Shown here: in pieces, positions 36,864 through 45,425 of the stretch
How the letters are laid out: every line of letters starts with the position of its first letter
Position numbering within the stretch: the first letter of the stretch is position 1
Assembly (NCBI GenBank): GCA_002419385.1
Contig: DIFZ01000052.1
Span: forward strand, 62,001-126,000
Reading direction: 5' to 3'
Length of the DNA: 64,000 nt
Source: Geobacter sp. UBA5735
GTDB taxonomy: Bacteria > Desulfobacterota > Desulfuromonadia > Geobacterales > Geobacteraceae
Notes under the pieces: generated by a model
The model's input: only the letters and a program-made list of their open reading frames with translations
Told to the model about the DNA's origin: nothing
The model's database searches: none
Translations under genes and position numbers: made by a program

Positions 36864-37987
36864 TGCAGAAATTGGCTATATCAGGTGAAAAAAACATCTG
36901 CATTATCGGCCCCTCAACCGACGCCTTCTACATGGGTGGTGTCGCTACCCATATCAGAAATCTGAAATCCCTTTCCTGCTTCCGTGATGCAGAGATTCTA
37001 GATCCAGGGTCGATCAACTCGAATTGCCGCGAGAACACTTTTTCAATACTGAAAGCACTCTTTACAATGGGCAGAAGAGTCCAGCGCAAAGGCTACAAGT
37101 ACTTGCTGGTGAACAGTTCAATTTACCCTGCATCCTTTCTGAAGCTTCTGCTGATGCTCACCGCACTTCCTGCGGGGAATCAACCAGTAACTCACGTTTT
37201 TTTTCACGGAGGCAGGTTCTCTTTTCTGAGTCCTCTGACTGCTTCGTTCTTAAAGAGGTTCTTTCGTACGGCACTTGGAAAGGTGCAGGTTTTTCACTTT
37301 TTGAGCAGCGAGCAGATGGAAGGCTTCCTGAGATTGTTTCCCGGGTGCCATGCAAGCATTTATGCCAACTATGCAACTGCCGACGATACCTGGGAAAAGA
37401 ACTGCAAAGACGAAAGAAATTGCCTCAAACTTCTCTTCGTCGGAAGAATCGTGAGGAAAAAAGGAGTATATGAGCTTCTATCGGCATTCGAGACGCTGCT
37501 GGCTAAAAATGAGAAAATACAATTGACCATTGCAGGCGATGGACCTGACCTGCCGGAACTGATCAATCGCAGCAAGAGTTTTCAACCCGGATTGGTTCAT
37601 TTCCCGGGTTTTGTGAAAGGACAGGAACTGGAAACGGCATACCGGGATGCAGACCTCCTGATTTTCCCATCATACCAGGAAGGATTCCCCTACGTAGCCA
37701 TCGAGGCAATGCGGGCAGGATTGCCGATCGTCTCCACAAGTTCCGGTGCCCTTGATGAGCTTGTTACTGACGGGGTCACAGGCTTCAAAGTGCCACCGAA
37801 GGATTCTGATGCTCTCGTGATAACAATCAGCAGAATAATCAATCACAGGACGCTTCTGGAAGAAATGTCCCACAACTGCCATGCCTATTTCAAGGCCAGG
37901 CTGAGCAGATCCGCTGCGGAGAGGTACTATTCCGAACTAATTGGGGATGCATTTCCACAGGGTTCCGGAGGGCAAAGTAATGATTGA
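36863..37987 (+). CDS. Glycosyltransferase, GT4 family
   Basis: 374 residues starting at the ATG overlapping the previous stop. It has GPSTDAFYMGGVATHIRNL at the front and LLFVGRIVRKKGVYELLSA then DLLIFPSYQEGFPYVAIEA in the donor half, with the conserved EGFP-type loop. It follows the other GT4 in an operon, and its 3' end overlaps the next gene by 8 bases. Confidence 0.9.
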   Translation: MQKLAISGEKNICIIGPSTDAFYMGGVATHIRNLKSLSCFRDAEILDPGSINSNCRENTFSILKALFTMGRRVQRKGYKYLLVNSSIYPASFLKLLLMLTALPAGNQPVTHVFFHGGRFSFLSPLTASFLKRFFRTALGKVQVFHFLSSEQMEGFLRLFPGCHASIYANYATADDTWEKNCKDERNCLKLLFVGRIVRKKGVYELLSAFETLLAKNEKIQLTIAGDGPDLPELINRSKSFQPGLVHFPGFVKGQELETAYRDADLLIFPSYQEGFPYVAIEAMRAGLPIVSTSSGALDELVTDGVTGFKVPPKDSDALVITISRIINHRTLLEEMSHNCHAYFKARLSRSAAERYYSELIGDAFPQGSGGQSND

Positions 37988-40193
37988 TAAAGCTCTCTCT
38001 TTCTTGCTTGTACTGGCATTCTCTCTTACCGGTATCGTTCACTCATGTCATTCCGCCAACAACATGACCCTGCACAAACCATATTCCGTTTCCCCTGCGC
38101 CAAATTACCCACTCACCGCGCCTCCTACCGACACGAAAGCGCTGACAGACGGCAAGTATACTATCGGGCATTTCTGGACAAAAAAAACCACGGTCGGTTG
38201 GCGGGATTCCAATCCAGTAGAAATCCTGATAGACCTTGGCAAGGTAACCATCATCGAGCGAATCAATTTCAACACCGCACGAGGCTCCAACGCCGGAGTG
38301 AACTACCCTGCCCAGATTGCTGTTTTTGCAGGTGTGGACATGGATCATTTACTGTATGTAGGCAACTTGGCAGATCACGTGGACAACGTTCCCGGACCCT
38401 ACAGTACAAAGAAATTCGTGACAAGCGACATTGGTACAAGGGGACGGTACGTCCTGCTGGAAGTTGTTCCGAGCGGACATTATCTTTTTTGCGACGAAAT
38501 AGAAGTCCTCGAAGGCACCAGGGACAAAGGAATGGTAGGGAATCTCACCAGAGAGGATGCTCAGGCCTTTTCCTCGAAAATGCGGCAACTGAGTGTTGAC
38601 AAAGCGTTTCTTAAGGGGCTTGCCCGGGACGTCCGGTCGGTTGCTGGACGGGGGATCCTTCACAATGCCCAACTTTCGGGCACGGAGCAGAAACTCGCGA
38701 GGCTCACATCGATTGAGGATTCGGAAACGGTTGAGGCAGAGGTGCTCAGGGTCCGTGCCCAGCTATTGCGGAACCAGTTCCCGGGGCAAGTTTTTCTGGT
38801 GGAAAAAATAAACCCGTGGACTTCCCTTAAGCCCACGGTATTGCCAGCCAATTGCCCGCCCAACATCATTTCGTTTGCCCTGCCACAAGGTGGGTATGAC
38901 TTTGCTGCTCTTTTGGCAACCAATCTATCCGAGTATGCACAGAAAGTAACAGTTCACTTGGAAGCGTTGCCCCACGAAGCACCGGAAGTGTCTTGCTATC
39001 ACATTCCTTTTGTAAAAAGCACAGCCATGGAATTTGTCGCCGATCCTCTCATGCCTGCGCAGGGCGGATTCACGCTAAAATCCGGAGAGTCAAAGATGAT
39101 CCTCCTGTCGGCATATGGAAAGAGGCCGGGCAAATCGAAGGGCAGCCTGAAGATTGTTAGCGGCGCCAGTGTCTACAACGTGCCTCTGGACATCCAGGTC
39201 ACTGACTTCGCACTTCCGAAGAAGTTCGTGCTGAATTCCGTCAACTGGGGATATCTCGATTTCAAACCCCTCAGGAAAACCAAGACGAATGCCGTAAAGG
39301 ATCTTTTCGCACACCATACCAAGGTAGTGGTCGTCCCGCCCCGTTTCATCCCTTTATCGAACCGGTGCTCTCCGCAGGAAATCGTCCGCATGGAAAACTA
39401 TCTAGCCCTCCACAAGGGCGCTTCCAAGATTCTTTTTTTTCTAGATTTCAGCAATGACAAGAAGGTGTCCGCACATGCCGGACACCGTTTCTTGAGCGAT
39501 GAATGGAAAGGGTGGTTCAAGAAATTGTACGGCAGACTTGTGAAGATAGCCGAAACAGCAGGATTCAAAGAAAATCAACTGTTCCTGTACCCGTACGACG
39601 AGGTTGACGGGAAGGATATCGACAGGTTGGTGGCGCTCGCATCCTGGGCTCAAAAAGAACTGCCTGCTATAAAGTTCTATGCCACCTTGAACAATAAAGA
39701 ATCGTTGAAGGCTCTGCCATATCTCGACATTGCCCAGATGATCAACTCAAAAGACGTTCTCAACCATGCTCTGAAGTCGAAAAAGGAATTATGGCTTTAT
39801 GGCGCCAATGATAGTACAAAATCCCTCTCCCCATACACGTATTATCGCCTGATGTCGTGGAAAGCCTATTACATGGGCTTCACGGGTGTCGGTTTCTGGA
39901 ATTACGCAGACACCGGGTGGGGAGATGATCCGGGAAGCGCCTGGGATGATTTCGACGGCAATCGGCCTGACTTCGCCGTGATCTACGAAGGAGAGAATGG
40001 TTCGATTATCTCCAGCCGCCGATGGGAAGCCTGGCGCATGGGAGTTGAAGACTACGAACTGCTAACGATGTACGCAAAATCGAAAGGAGAAATGTCGGCA
40101 AAGGCGTTGGCGAAATCGGTTTTGGACAACCCTCAGGATTTGGGTAGGGCTGATCAAGTGCGTCAAAAAATTCTGCGTGAACTGTCCAGGTAA
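37980..40193 (+). CDS. Exported DUF4091 glycoside hydrolase-like protein
   Basis: 737 residues from MIDKALSFLLVL (GGAGGG upstream). A signal peptide ends near HSCHSA. An N-terminal beta-sandwich of F5/8 C type (about 40-180; VEILIDLGKVTIIERINF) should bind sugars. The C-terminal half has the DUF4091 pattern with YPYDEVDG and the aromatic GFWNYADTGWGDDPG. Such proteins resemble TIM-barrel hydrolases. It may trim the exported polysaccharide. Catalysis is not proven by sequence. Confidence 0.82.
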   Translation: MIDKALSFLLVLAFSLTGIVHSCHSANNMTLHKPYSVSPAPNYPLTAPPTDTKALTDGKYTIGHFWTKKTTVGWRDSNPVEILIDLGKVTIIERINFNTARGSNAGVNYPAQIAVFAGVDMDHLLYVGNLADHVDNVPGPYSTKKFVTSDIGTRGRYVLLEVVPSGHYLFCDEIEVLEGTRDKGMVGNLTREDAQAFSSKMRQLSVDKAFLKGLARDVRSVAGRGILHNAQLSGTEQKLARLTSIEDSETVEAEVLRVRAQLLRNQFPGQVFLVEKINPWTSLKPTVLPANCPPNIISFALPQGGYDFAALLATNLSEYAQKVTVHLEALPHEAPEVSCYHIPFVKSTAMEFVADPLMPAQGGFTLKSGESKMILLSAYGKRPGKSKGSLKIVSGASVYNVPLDIQVTDFALPKKFVLNSVNWGYLDFKPLRKTKTNAVKDLFAHHTKVVVVPPRFIPLSNRCSPQEIVRMENYLALHKGASKILFFLDFSNDKKVSAHAGHRFLSDEWKGWFKKLYGRLVKIAETAGFKENQLFLYPYDEVDGKDIDRLVALASWAQKELPAIKFYATLNNKESLKALPYLDIAQMINSKDVLNHALKSKKELWLYGANDSTKSLSPYTYYRLMSWKAYYMGFTGVGFWNYADTGWGDDPGSAWDDFDGNRPDFAVIYEGENGSIISSRRWEAWRMGVEDYELLTMYAKSKGEMSAKALAKSVLDNPQDLGRADQVRQKILRELSR

Positions 40194-40216
40194 CCGCTGA
40201 TGAAAGAATCCGCCAG

Positions 40217-41899
40217 ATGAAACTGTCCGCCTTGAAAACCATTGCCAGGTATGCAAACACGCTCCGCCATCTTAAGGGAAAGCAGTTCGCAAACCGTCTT
40301 TTGCGACGTATTTCACCGTTATCTAAGAACGCGCGCTGCCGTGGGGACATACATACCCAGGGTAATGTAAGCATGATACCCGGGATTGCCCGTTTCTCTT
40401 GGAAGTCTGAAGGTTACGAATTCAGCTTTCTCAATATAGGCAAGGGCTTCGATCCTTCGCATTTCGATTGGTCCTGCTCCGAGATGTCCAAGCTCTGGCG
40501 CTACAACCTGCACTACTTCGACTATCTCCGGGAAGACGGCCGTCCTTGGGAGGACAAGGCATTCCTGGTCAGCGATTGGATTTCGAAAAATCCCCAGGGC
40601 GCAGAAGATGCCTGGGAACCGTTCCCCGTTTCACTGCGGATCGTGAACTGGATCAAGCTTTTTCTCTCGCCGGAGGCGAACGGGAAGGTTGAAGAGCGTT
40701 GGCTGCGGAGCCTCTACGAGCAGGCTCTCTGGCTGGAAAAGAACATCGAGTATCACCTGCTGGCGAATCACTTCTTCAAGAACGGCAAGGCGCTTTTCTT
40801 TGCCGGGCTCTATTTCGCGGGCACGGATGCAGCGCGCTGGCTGAAGAAAGGGCTGGATATCATCTCTGCTGAAATCGACGAACAGATACTGGCGGATGGC
40901 GGCCACTTCGAGCGGAGCCCCATGTATCATGCAATGATATGTGAAGACTGCCTCGACCTGCTGAGCCTGGCACAAGGCTCTGAAGGCCGTGTCCCGGAGC
41001 ATCTTGTTGAAAGGCTGCGGGAAAAATGTTCGGGCATGGTCCGGTTCCTGCTCGGCATGACCCACCCGGACGGAGACATTGCCCTTTTCAACGATGCGGC
41101 CTTCGGCATCGAGGCCCGGCCAGCCAACCTGATCGCCTATTACGAGCGACTCACCGGTGAACGAATTCCTGAAACGACCGTAGGCCACTGGGCATTTCCA
41201 GAAACCGGGTATTTCACCATGGCGCCCAGATCCGGCGACCGTCTGATAATCGACTGCGGGCCGGTGGGGCCGGACTACCAACCGGGTCACTCCCACTGCG
41301 ACACGCTGAGTTTCGAACTTTCCCTGAAAGGCCGGAGGGTCATCGTCGACTCAGGGTGCTGCCAGTACGTGGATGGAGATATCCGCTGCTACAACCGGGG
41401 GAACGTAGGCCACAACACCATCACCATTGACGGCCGGAACCAGTCGGAGGTTTGGAGCGCCCACCGCTGCGGGCGCAGGGCGTATCCGCTGCATGCGCAC
41501 CTGGAAGCGCGGCCTGACGGAAGCCTTGTTTTTTCCGGGGCGCACAATGGTTACCGGTATCTGAAGGGATGCCCGGTGCATCACCGCGCCATTACCTGGT
41601 CCGGAAATGAAATCATTGTCGAAGACCGCATCGAAGGGAAAGACAGCCACGACATCGAGGCGCGGCTTCACGTCAGCCCGGAACTCCTGGTGGACATGAT
41701 TGACGGCGCTGCCATTGTCCGCGACGGGGATCAGATACTGGCAACCATCACCCTGCAGGGAGAAGGATCAATCGCAACTACCGAAGGCTGGTACTGCCCG
41801 GAATTCGGGATAATGCAACCGTGCGTGGTGCTCAGGCAGAGAAGCAGGAACATTTCCCTCCCTTATCTCGGGGGCTGGAAAATAACAACGGGGAATTGA
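40217..41899 (+). CDS. Heparinase II/III-family protein
   Basis: 560 residues. An alpha-helical toroid (about 60-330; WRYNLHYFDYL, NHFFKNGKAL) is followed by a beta-sandwich containing GHSHCDTLSFELS and VGHNTITIDGRNQSE, the His-rich segments of the heparinase II/III superfamily. No clear signal peptide is seen. In exopolysaccharide clusters this type is often next to the WbuB-like transferase and wecB, as here. It may be a uronate lyase or hydrolase for the polymer. Confidence 0.85.
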   Translation: MKLSALKTIARYANTLRHLKGKQFANRLLRRISPLSKNARCRGDIHTQGNVSMIPGIARFSWKSEGYEFSFLNIGKGFDPSHFDWSCSEMSKLWRYNLHYFDYLREDGRPWEDKAFLVSDWISKNPQGAEDAWEPFPVSLRIVNWIKLFLSPEANGKVEERWLRSLYEQALWLEKNIEYHLLANHFFKNGKALFFAGLYFAGTDAARWLKKGLDIISAEIDEQILADGGHFERSPMYHAMICEDCLDLLSLAQGSEGRVPEHLVERLREKCSGMVRFLLGMTHPDGDIALFNDAAFGIEARPANLIAYYERLTGERIPETTVGHWAFPETGYFTMAPRSGDRLIIDCGPVGPDYQPGHSHCDTLSFELSLKGRRVIVDSGCCQYVDGDIRCYNRGNVGHNTITIDGRNQSEVWSAHRCGRRAYPLHAHLEARPDGSLVFSGAHNGYRYLKGCPVHHRAITWSGNEIIVEDRIEGKDSHDIEARLHVSPELLVDMIDGAAIVRDGDQILATITLQGEGSIATTEGWYCPEFGIMQPCVVLRQRSRNISLPYLGGWKITTGN

Positions 41900-41901
41900 G
41901 A

Positions 41902-43128
41902 ATGCACATACTGTTTCTGACACATTATTTCCCTCCCGAAGTGAACGCACCGGCCTCACGGACGTACGAAAACGCCAAGCGATGGATCAGGGAGGGGCAT
42001 GAGGTGACCGTGATAACCTGCAATCCCAGCCATCCAGCCGGCGTAGTGTATCCCGGGTACAGGAACAAGCTCTGGCAATGGCACAAACTGGACGGCATCA
42101 GGATTCTTCGGGTAAAAACCTTTCTCAGCCCCAACAAGGGTTTTGCGAAGCGGATTCTCAACCATCTATCATACCTGGTATCGGCGACGGTGTTCTGCCT
42201 GTTTGCCGGCAAGGCCGATGTGGTTGTTTCCACCTCACCCCAGTTCTTCTGCGGACTGGCAGGCTACACGGTTTCCCGCATCAAGCGTGCGCCGTGGGTG
42301 CTGGAGATCCGCGACCTCTGGCCGGAGTCGATCATTGCCGTTGGGGCCGTAAAAGGACGACGGCTCATCAACATTTTGGAAGGGCTGGAAACGTGGATGT
42401 ACCGCAAAGCCGACAGGATCGTGGCTCTGACCAACGCGTTCAAACGCCACATCATCGGCCGAGGCGTACCCGCCGGACATATTTCGGTGATCACCAACGG
42501 CGCGGACCTGGACCAGTTCAGGGTGCTGCCCAAGGAGAACGGCTTCAGACAGGAGCAGGGATTGACCGGGAAATTCGTGGTCTCTTACGTCGGAACCCAC
42601 GGCATGGCCCATGGCCTTGACACGATTTTTGCGGCAGCGGAGAAACTGCGGGAACGGCACGACATCGTATTTCTGCTCGTGGGCGACGGCGCCGAGCGGG
42701 AGCGGTTGGTGCAGGAAAAGGCGAATCGCGGCCTCTCCAATGTCATCATGCTTCCCCAGCAGAAAAAAGAGCGCATGCCGGAAATCCTTGCGGCATCAGA
42801 CGCCTGCATGGTCCTGCTGAAAAAAACCGATCTGTTCAAGACGGTGATCCCGTCCAAGATATTCGAAGCCATGGCCATGGAACGGCCGATCATCCTCGGG
42901 GTGGATGGAGAAAGCAGGGATATCGTCGAAGAAGGCCAATGCGGGCTCTGCATCGAACCCGAGAATCCCCATGCCCTGGCGGAAGCGGTTGTACGGCTCA
43001 AAGAAGAGAAGAACCTTGCCGTTGAACTGGGCACGAAGGGAAAGTCTTTTGTCGCAGCACGATACAGCAGGGAATCGCTGGCAATGGAGTACCTGAAACT
43101 GCTGGCTACTACGGGAGGAAGCACGTGA
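41902..43128 (+). CDS. Glycosyltransferase, WbuB-like GT4
   Basis: 408 residues from MHILFLTHYFPPEVNAPASR, which is the WbuB-like N-terminus. VLEIRDLWPESI is typical of N-acetylfucosamine/amino-sugar transferases of this branch, and the donor loop has DACMVLLKKTDLF then PSKIFEAMAMERP. It likely adds an amino sugar to the repeat unit. The end overlaps wecB by 4 bases (GTGA). Confidence 0.88.
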   Translation: MHILFLTHYFPPEVNAPASRTYENAKRWIREGHEVTVITCNPSHPAGVVYPGYRNKLWQWHKLDGIRILRVKTFLSPNKGFAKRILNHLSYLVSATVFCLFAGKADVVVSTSPQFFCGLAGYTVSRIKRAPWVLEIRDLWPESIIAVGAVKGRRLINILEGLETWMYRKADRIVALTNAFKRHIIGRGVPAGHISVITNGADLDQFRVLPKENGFRQEQGLTGKFVVSYVGTHGMAHGLDTIFAAAEKLRERHDIVFLLVGDGAERERLVQEKANRGLSNVIMLPQQKKERMPEILAASDACMVLLKKTDLFKTVIPSKIFEAMAMERPIILGVDGESRDIVEEGQCGLCIEPENPHALAEAVVRLKEEKNLAVELGTKGKSFVAARYSRESLAMEYLKLLATTGGST

Positions 43129-44228
43129 AAGTATTTCTGGTGGCCGGAGCGCGGCCCAATTTCATGAAAATAGCACCCATCTACCGGGCATCGCTGCTGC
43201 ACGATACGGTTGACTGCAACATCGTCCATACCGGCCAGCACTACGACCATGCCATGTCGGCATCCTTTTTCAAGGACCTGGACATCCCGGAGCCGTCGTT
43301 CCATCTCGAGGCCGGGTCCGGTTCCCATGCCGTGCAGACCGCAAAGATCATGGTCGCTTTCGAAGAGGTGTGCCTGAAGGAGAAGCCAGACCTCGTCATG
43401 GTGGTGGGGGATGTGAATTCCACCCTTGCCTGCAGCATCGTCGCCAAAAAACTTCAGATAAAGGTCGCACATGTCGAAGCCGGTCTCAGGAGCTTCGACC
43501 TTGCCATGCCCGAAGAGATCAACCGCATGGTCACCGATGCCATCTCCGACTATTTTTTCGTGACCGAGGAAAGCGGCGTTACCAACCTTACCATGGAAGG
43601 GAAACCTGCAGAAAGCATACACTTGGTCGGGCATGTAATGATCGACAACCTTTTGCACCAAGTAGGGCGGCTTGAGAAAGAGGATGCAAGCGGGTTGTCG
43701 ACCTATGCGCTAAAGAAGGAAAAAGGCTCTTACTGTTTCATGACCCTGCACCGGCCGTCCAACGTCGATTGCCGAGACACTTTCGGACGGATCGCTTCCG
43801 CCCTGAATGAGATTGCCGCGGAAAAGCCGATCTTTTTCCCCGTACACCCGAGGACGAAGAAGATGATGGAGGAGCTCGGCATTGAACTGTCGGACAATAT
43901 CGTCCAGCTTCCACCGCTCGGTTTCCGTGATTCGCTCTACCTCTGGAAAGACGCGGCGGCAGTATTGACCGACAGTGGCGGCCTGCAGGAGGAGACGACT
44001 GCCTTGGGCATACCATGCGTCACGATAAGAGAAAATACGGAGCGGCCTATAACTGTCGATATCGGGACCAACGTGCTTGCCGGGACAGGGAAAGACGCGA
44101 TTATCGCGGCCTATAGGGAAAGCCTCGAGAAATGCTCGAAGGCACGTGTTCCCGCGCTGTGGGACGGCAAGGCATCGGAGAGGATCTGGGAAGTGGTGGT
44201 TAAAGGGGTAAAGGGATTAAAGGGGTAA
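43125..44228 (+). CDS. wecB: UDP-N-acetylglucosamine 2-epimerase, non-hydrolysing
   Basis: 367 residues, GTG start coupled to the transferase. Family marks are VAGARPNFMKIAPI, TGQHYDHAMS, VEAGLRSFD and the C-terminal DSGGLQEE. It interconverts UDP-GlcNAc and UDP-ManNAc, which the dehydrogenase at 28791 could oxidise to UDP-ManNAcA. The last residues (VKGVKGLKG) are encoded by AAAGGGGT-like repeats, suggesting the natural C-terminus was altered by repeat expansion. Confidence 0.93.
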   Translation: MKVFLVAGARPNFMKIAPIYRASLLHDTVDCNIVHTGQHYDHAMSASFFKDLDIPEPSFHLEAGSGSHAVQTAKIMVAFEEVCLKEKPDLVMVVGDVNSTLACSIVAKKLQIKVAHVEAGLRSFDLAMPEEINRMVTDAISDYFFVTEESGVTNLTMEGKPAESIHLVGHVMIDNLLHQVGRLEKEDASGLSTYALKKEKGSYCFMTLHRPSNVDCRDTFGRIASALNEIAAEKPIFFPVHPRTKKMMEELGIELSDNIVQLPPLGFRDSLYLWKDAAAVLTDSGGLQEETTALGIPCVTIRENTERPITVDIGTNVLAGTGKDAIIAAYRESLEKCSKARVPALWDGKASERIWEVVVKGVKGLKG

Positions 44229-44245
44229 GGAGCAAGGGTGTACCT

Positions 44246-44271
44246 GTAGGGGCAGGCCCCTGTGCCTGCCC
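44246..44271. repeat. GGGGCAGGC...GCCTGCCC palindrome
   Basis: GGGCAGGC and GCCTGCCC flank CCCTGT, 17 bases after wecB, followed by TCTT. It may terminate the wecB transcript. Similar GTAGGGGC palindromes are dispersed in many genomes (from memory). Confidence 0.5.
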
Positions 44272-44278
44272 TCTTGCA

Positions 44279-44542
44279 TCAGGATGCCTTTTGATAGGGA
44301 AGCTGAAAATTGCCGGCCAGGATACCCGGAACGGTGATATCTTCATCAAGGTCTTCCCAGCGAAGAGCAAAGCCGTTCAAACGCAGGCACACTTCCTGGA
44401 GTTGATCGTCGGATGCCTGAGAGAGTATCCTGAAACGGTCAGCGGGAAAGCCGATTATCCGGCCATCGGTCAATTCCAGGAAGACGGTTCGTTTTTCTAC
44501 CCAGACCCTGATGGCGGCAGGCTCATTGATTAAAGTATTCAT
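44279..44542 (-). CDS. DUF2442 protein
   Basis: 87 residues. LTDGRIIGFPADRFRIL and LRWEDLDEDITVPGIL are the core of the DUF2442 family. These small proteins often sit beside toxin-antitoxin or DUF4160 genes; here HigBA follows on the other strand. No partner is adjacent on its own strand. Function unknown. Confidence 0.8.
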   Translation of the reverse strand: MNTLINEPAAIRVWVEKRTVFLELTDGRIIGFPADRFRILSQASDDQLQEVCLRLNGFALRWEDLDEDITVPGILAGNFQLPYQKAS

Positions 44543-44720
44543 TGAATTTCTCCAGCAACAGGGATTGGTGCTCGACTGTCAAAATAAACAATAAATTGTG
44601 CATTCTGTCAATGAACAAAAGAGGTTCGTAAAAGGCAATGAGCAGTAAGGAAGGAGGGGCAAGAATGGACCGGGAGGCAACATGTAACGCTTGACGTTAT
44701 ATGACGAGGTGCGTTATATT

Positions 44721-45002
44721 GTGATAAAAAGCTTTAATTGTAAAGAAACGGAGAAAATCTGGAGAGGCGAAGTATCCCGTCGTTTGCCACGAGATATCCA
44801 GGAGATTGCCAGGCGTAAACTCAGGATGATCCAAAATGCCCGAACTCTTCAGGATCTCCGTATTCCCCCGGCCAATCACCTTGAAACGCTCAAGGGCAAC
44901 CGGGAAGGTCAGCAGAGTATCCGTATCAATGATCAATGGCGCATCTGCTTTACCTGGCATGAGGGAGATGCCTATCGGGTTGAGATCGTTGATTACCATT
45001 AG
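44721..45002 (+). CDS. higB: HigB/RelE-type toxin
   Basis: 93 residues from GTG 44721 (IKSFNCKETEKIW), placed by GAGGTG 9 bases upstream. HigB toxins begin like this and end in the conserved NDQWRICFTW and VEIVDYH. They cleave mRNA on the ribosome. The toxin precedes the antitoxin, as usual for hig loci. Two copies of CGTTATAT stand 17 bases apart just before the gene and could be operator sites. The hexamers TTGACG/TATATT overlap them but would start transcription inside the gene. Confidence 0.88.
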   Translation: MIKSFNCKETEKIWRGEVSRRLPRDIQEIARRKLRMIQNARTLQDLRIPPANHLETLKGNREGQQSIRINDQWRICFTWHEGDAYRVEIVDYH

Positions 45003-45011
45003 GGGTTTACC

Positions 45012-45308
45012 ATGGAAGAACGATTGCGAAACATACATCCAGGTGAAATTCTGCTTGAAGAATTTCTCAAGCCTCTGGAAATCAGCCAGAATAGGCTCGC
45101 CCGGGAACTGGGCGTTCCTCCTCGTCGAATAAACGAAATTGTATTGGGCAAGCGGGCGATAACCGCTGATACCGCTTTGCGACTGGCTCGCTACTTCGGC
45201 GTGAGTGAAGGGTTCTGGATGGGTTTGCAAGCGGATTATGACCTCGAAGAGACCCGCAAGGCACTTGGAAACCGCCTGGAACGGGAAATTCATCCGCGCG
45301 CGGCATGA
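45012..45308 (+). CDS. higA: HigA antitoxin
   Basis: 98 residues. An XRE-type helix-turn-helix is visible (ISQNRLARELGVPPRRINEIV, about 24-44), and the family marks HPGEILLEEFL and YFGVSEGFWMGLQADYDL are present. It should bind HigB and repress the operon. It lies 9 bases after higB. The pair interrupts the exopolysaccharide genes and has no clear link with them. Confidence 0.93.
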   Translation: MEERLRNIHPGEILLEEFLKPLEISQNRLARELGVPPRRINEIVLGKRAITADTALRLARYFGVSEGFWMGLQADYDLEETRKALGNRLEREIHPRAA

Positions 45309-45425
45309 TTTCGGTCTTGAATTTATTTGTGTTCTTTCGAGCGCATTCGTGGCAAAAATTGCTCTTTGCAGCGTTATCCGTGTAAATCCGCTCCCATCCC
45401 TGGCTGACAACACTTTGGAGGGTTT

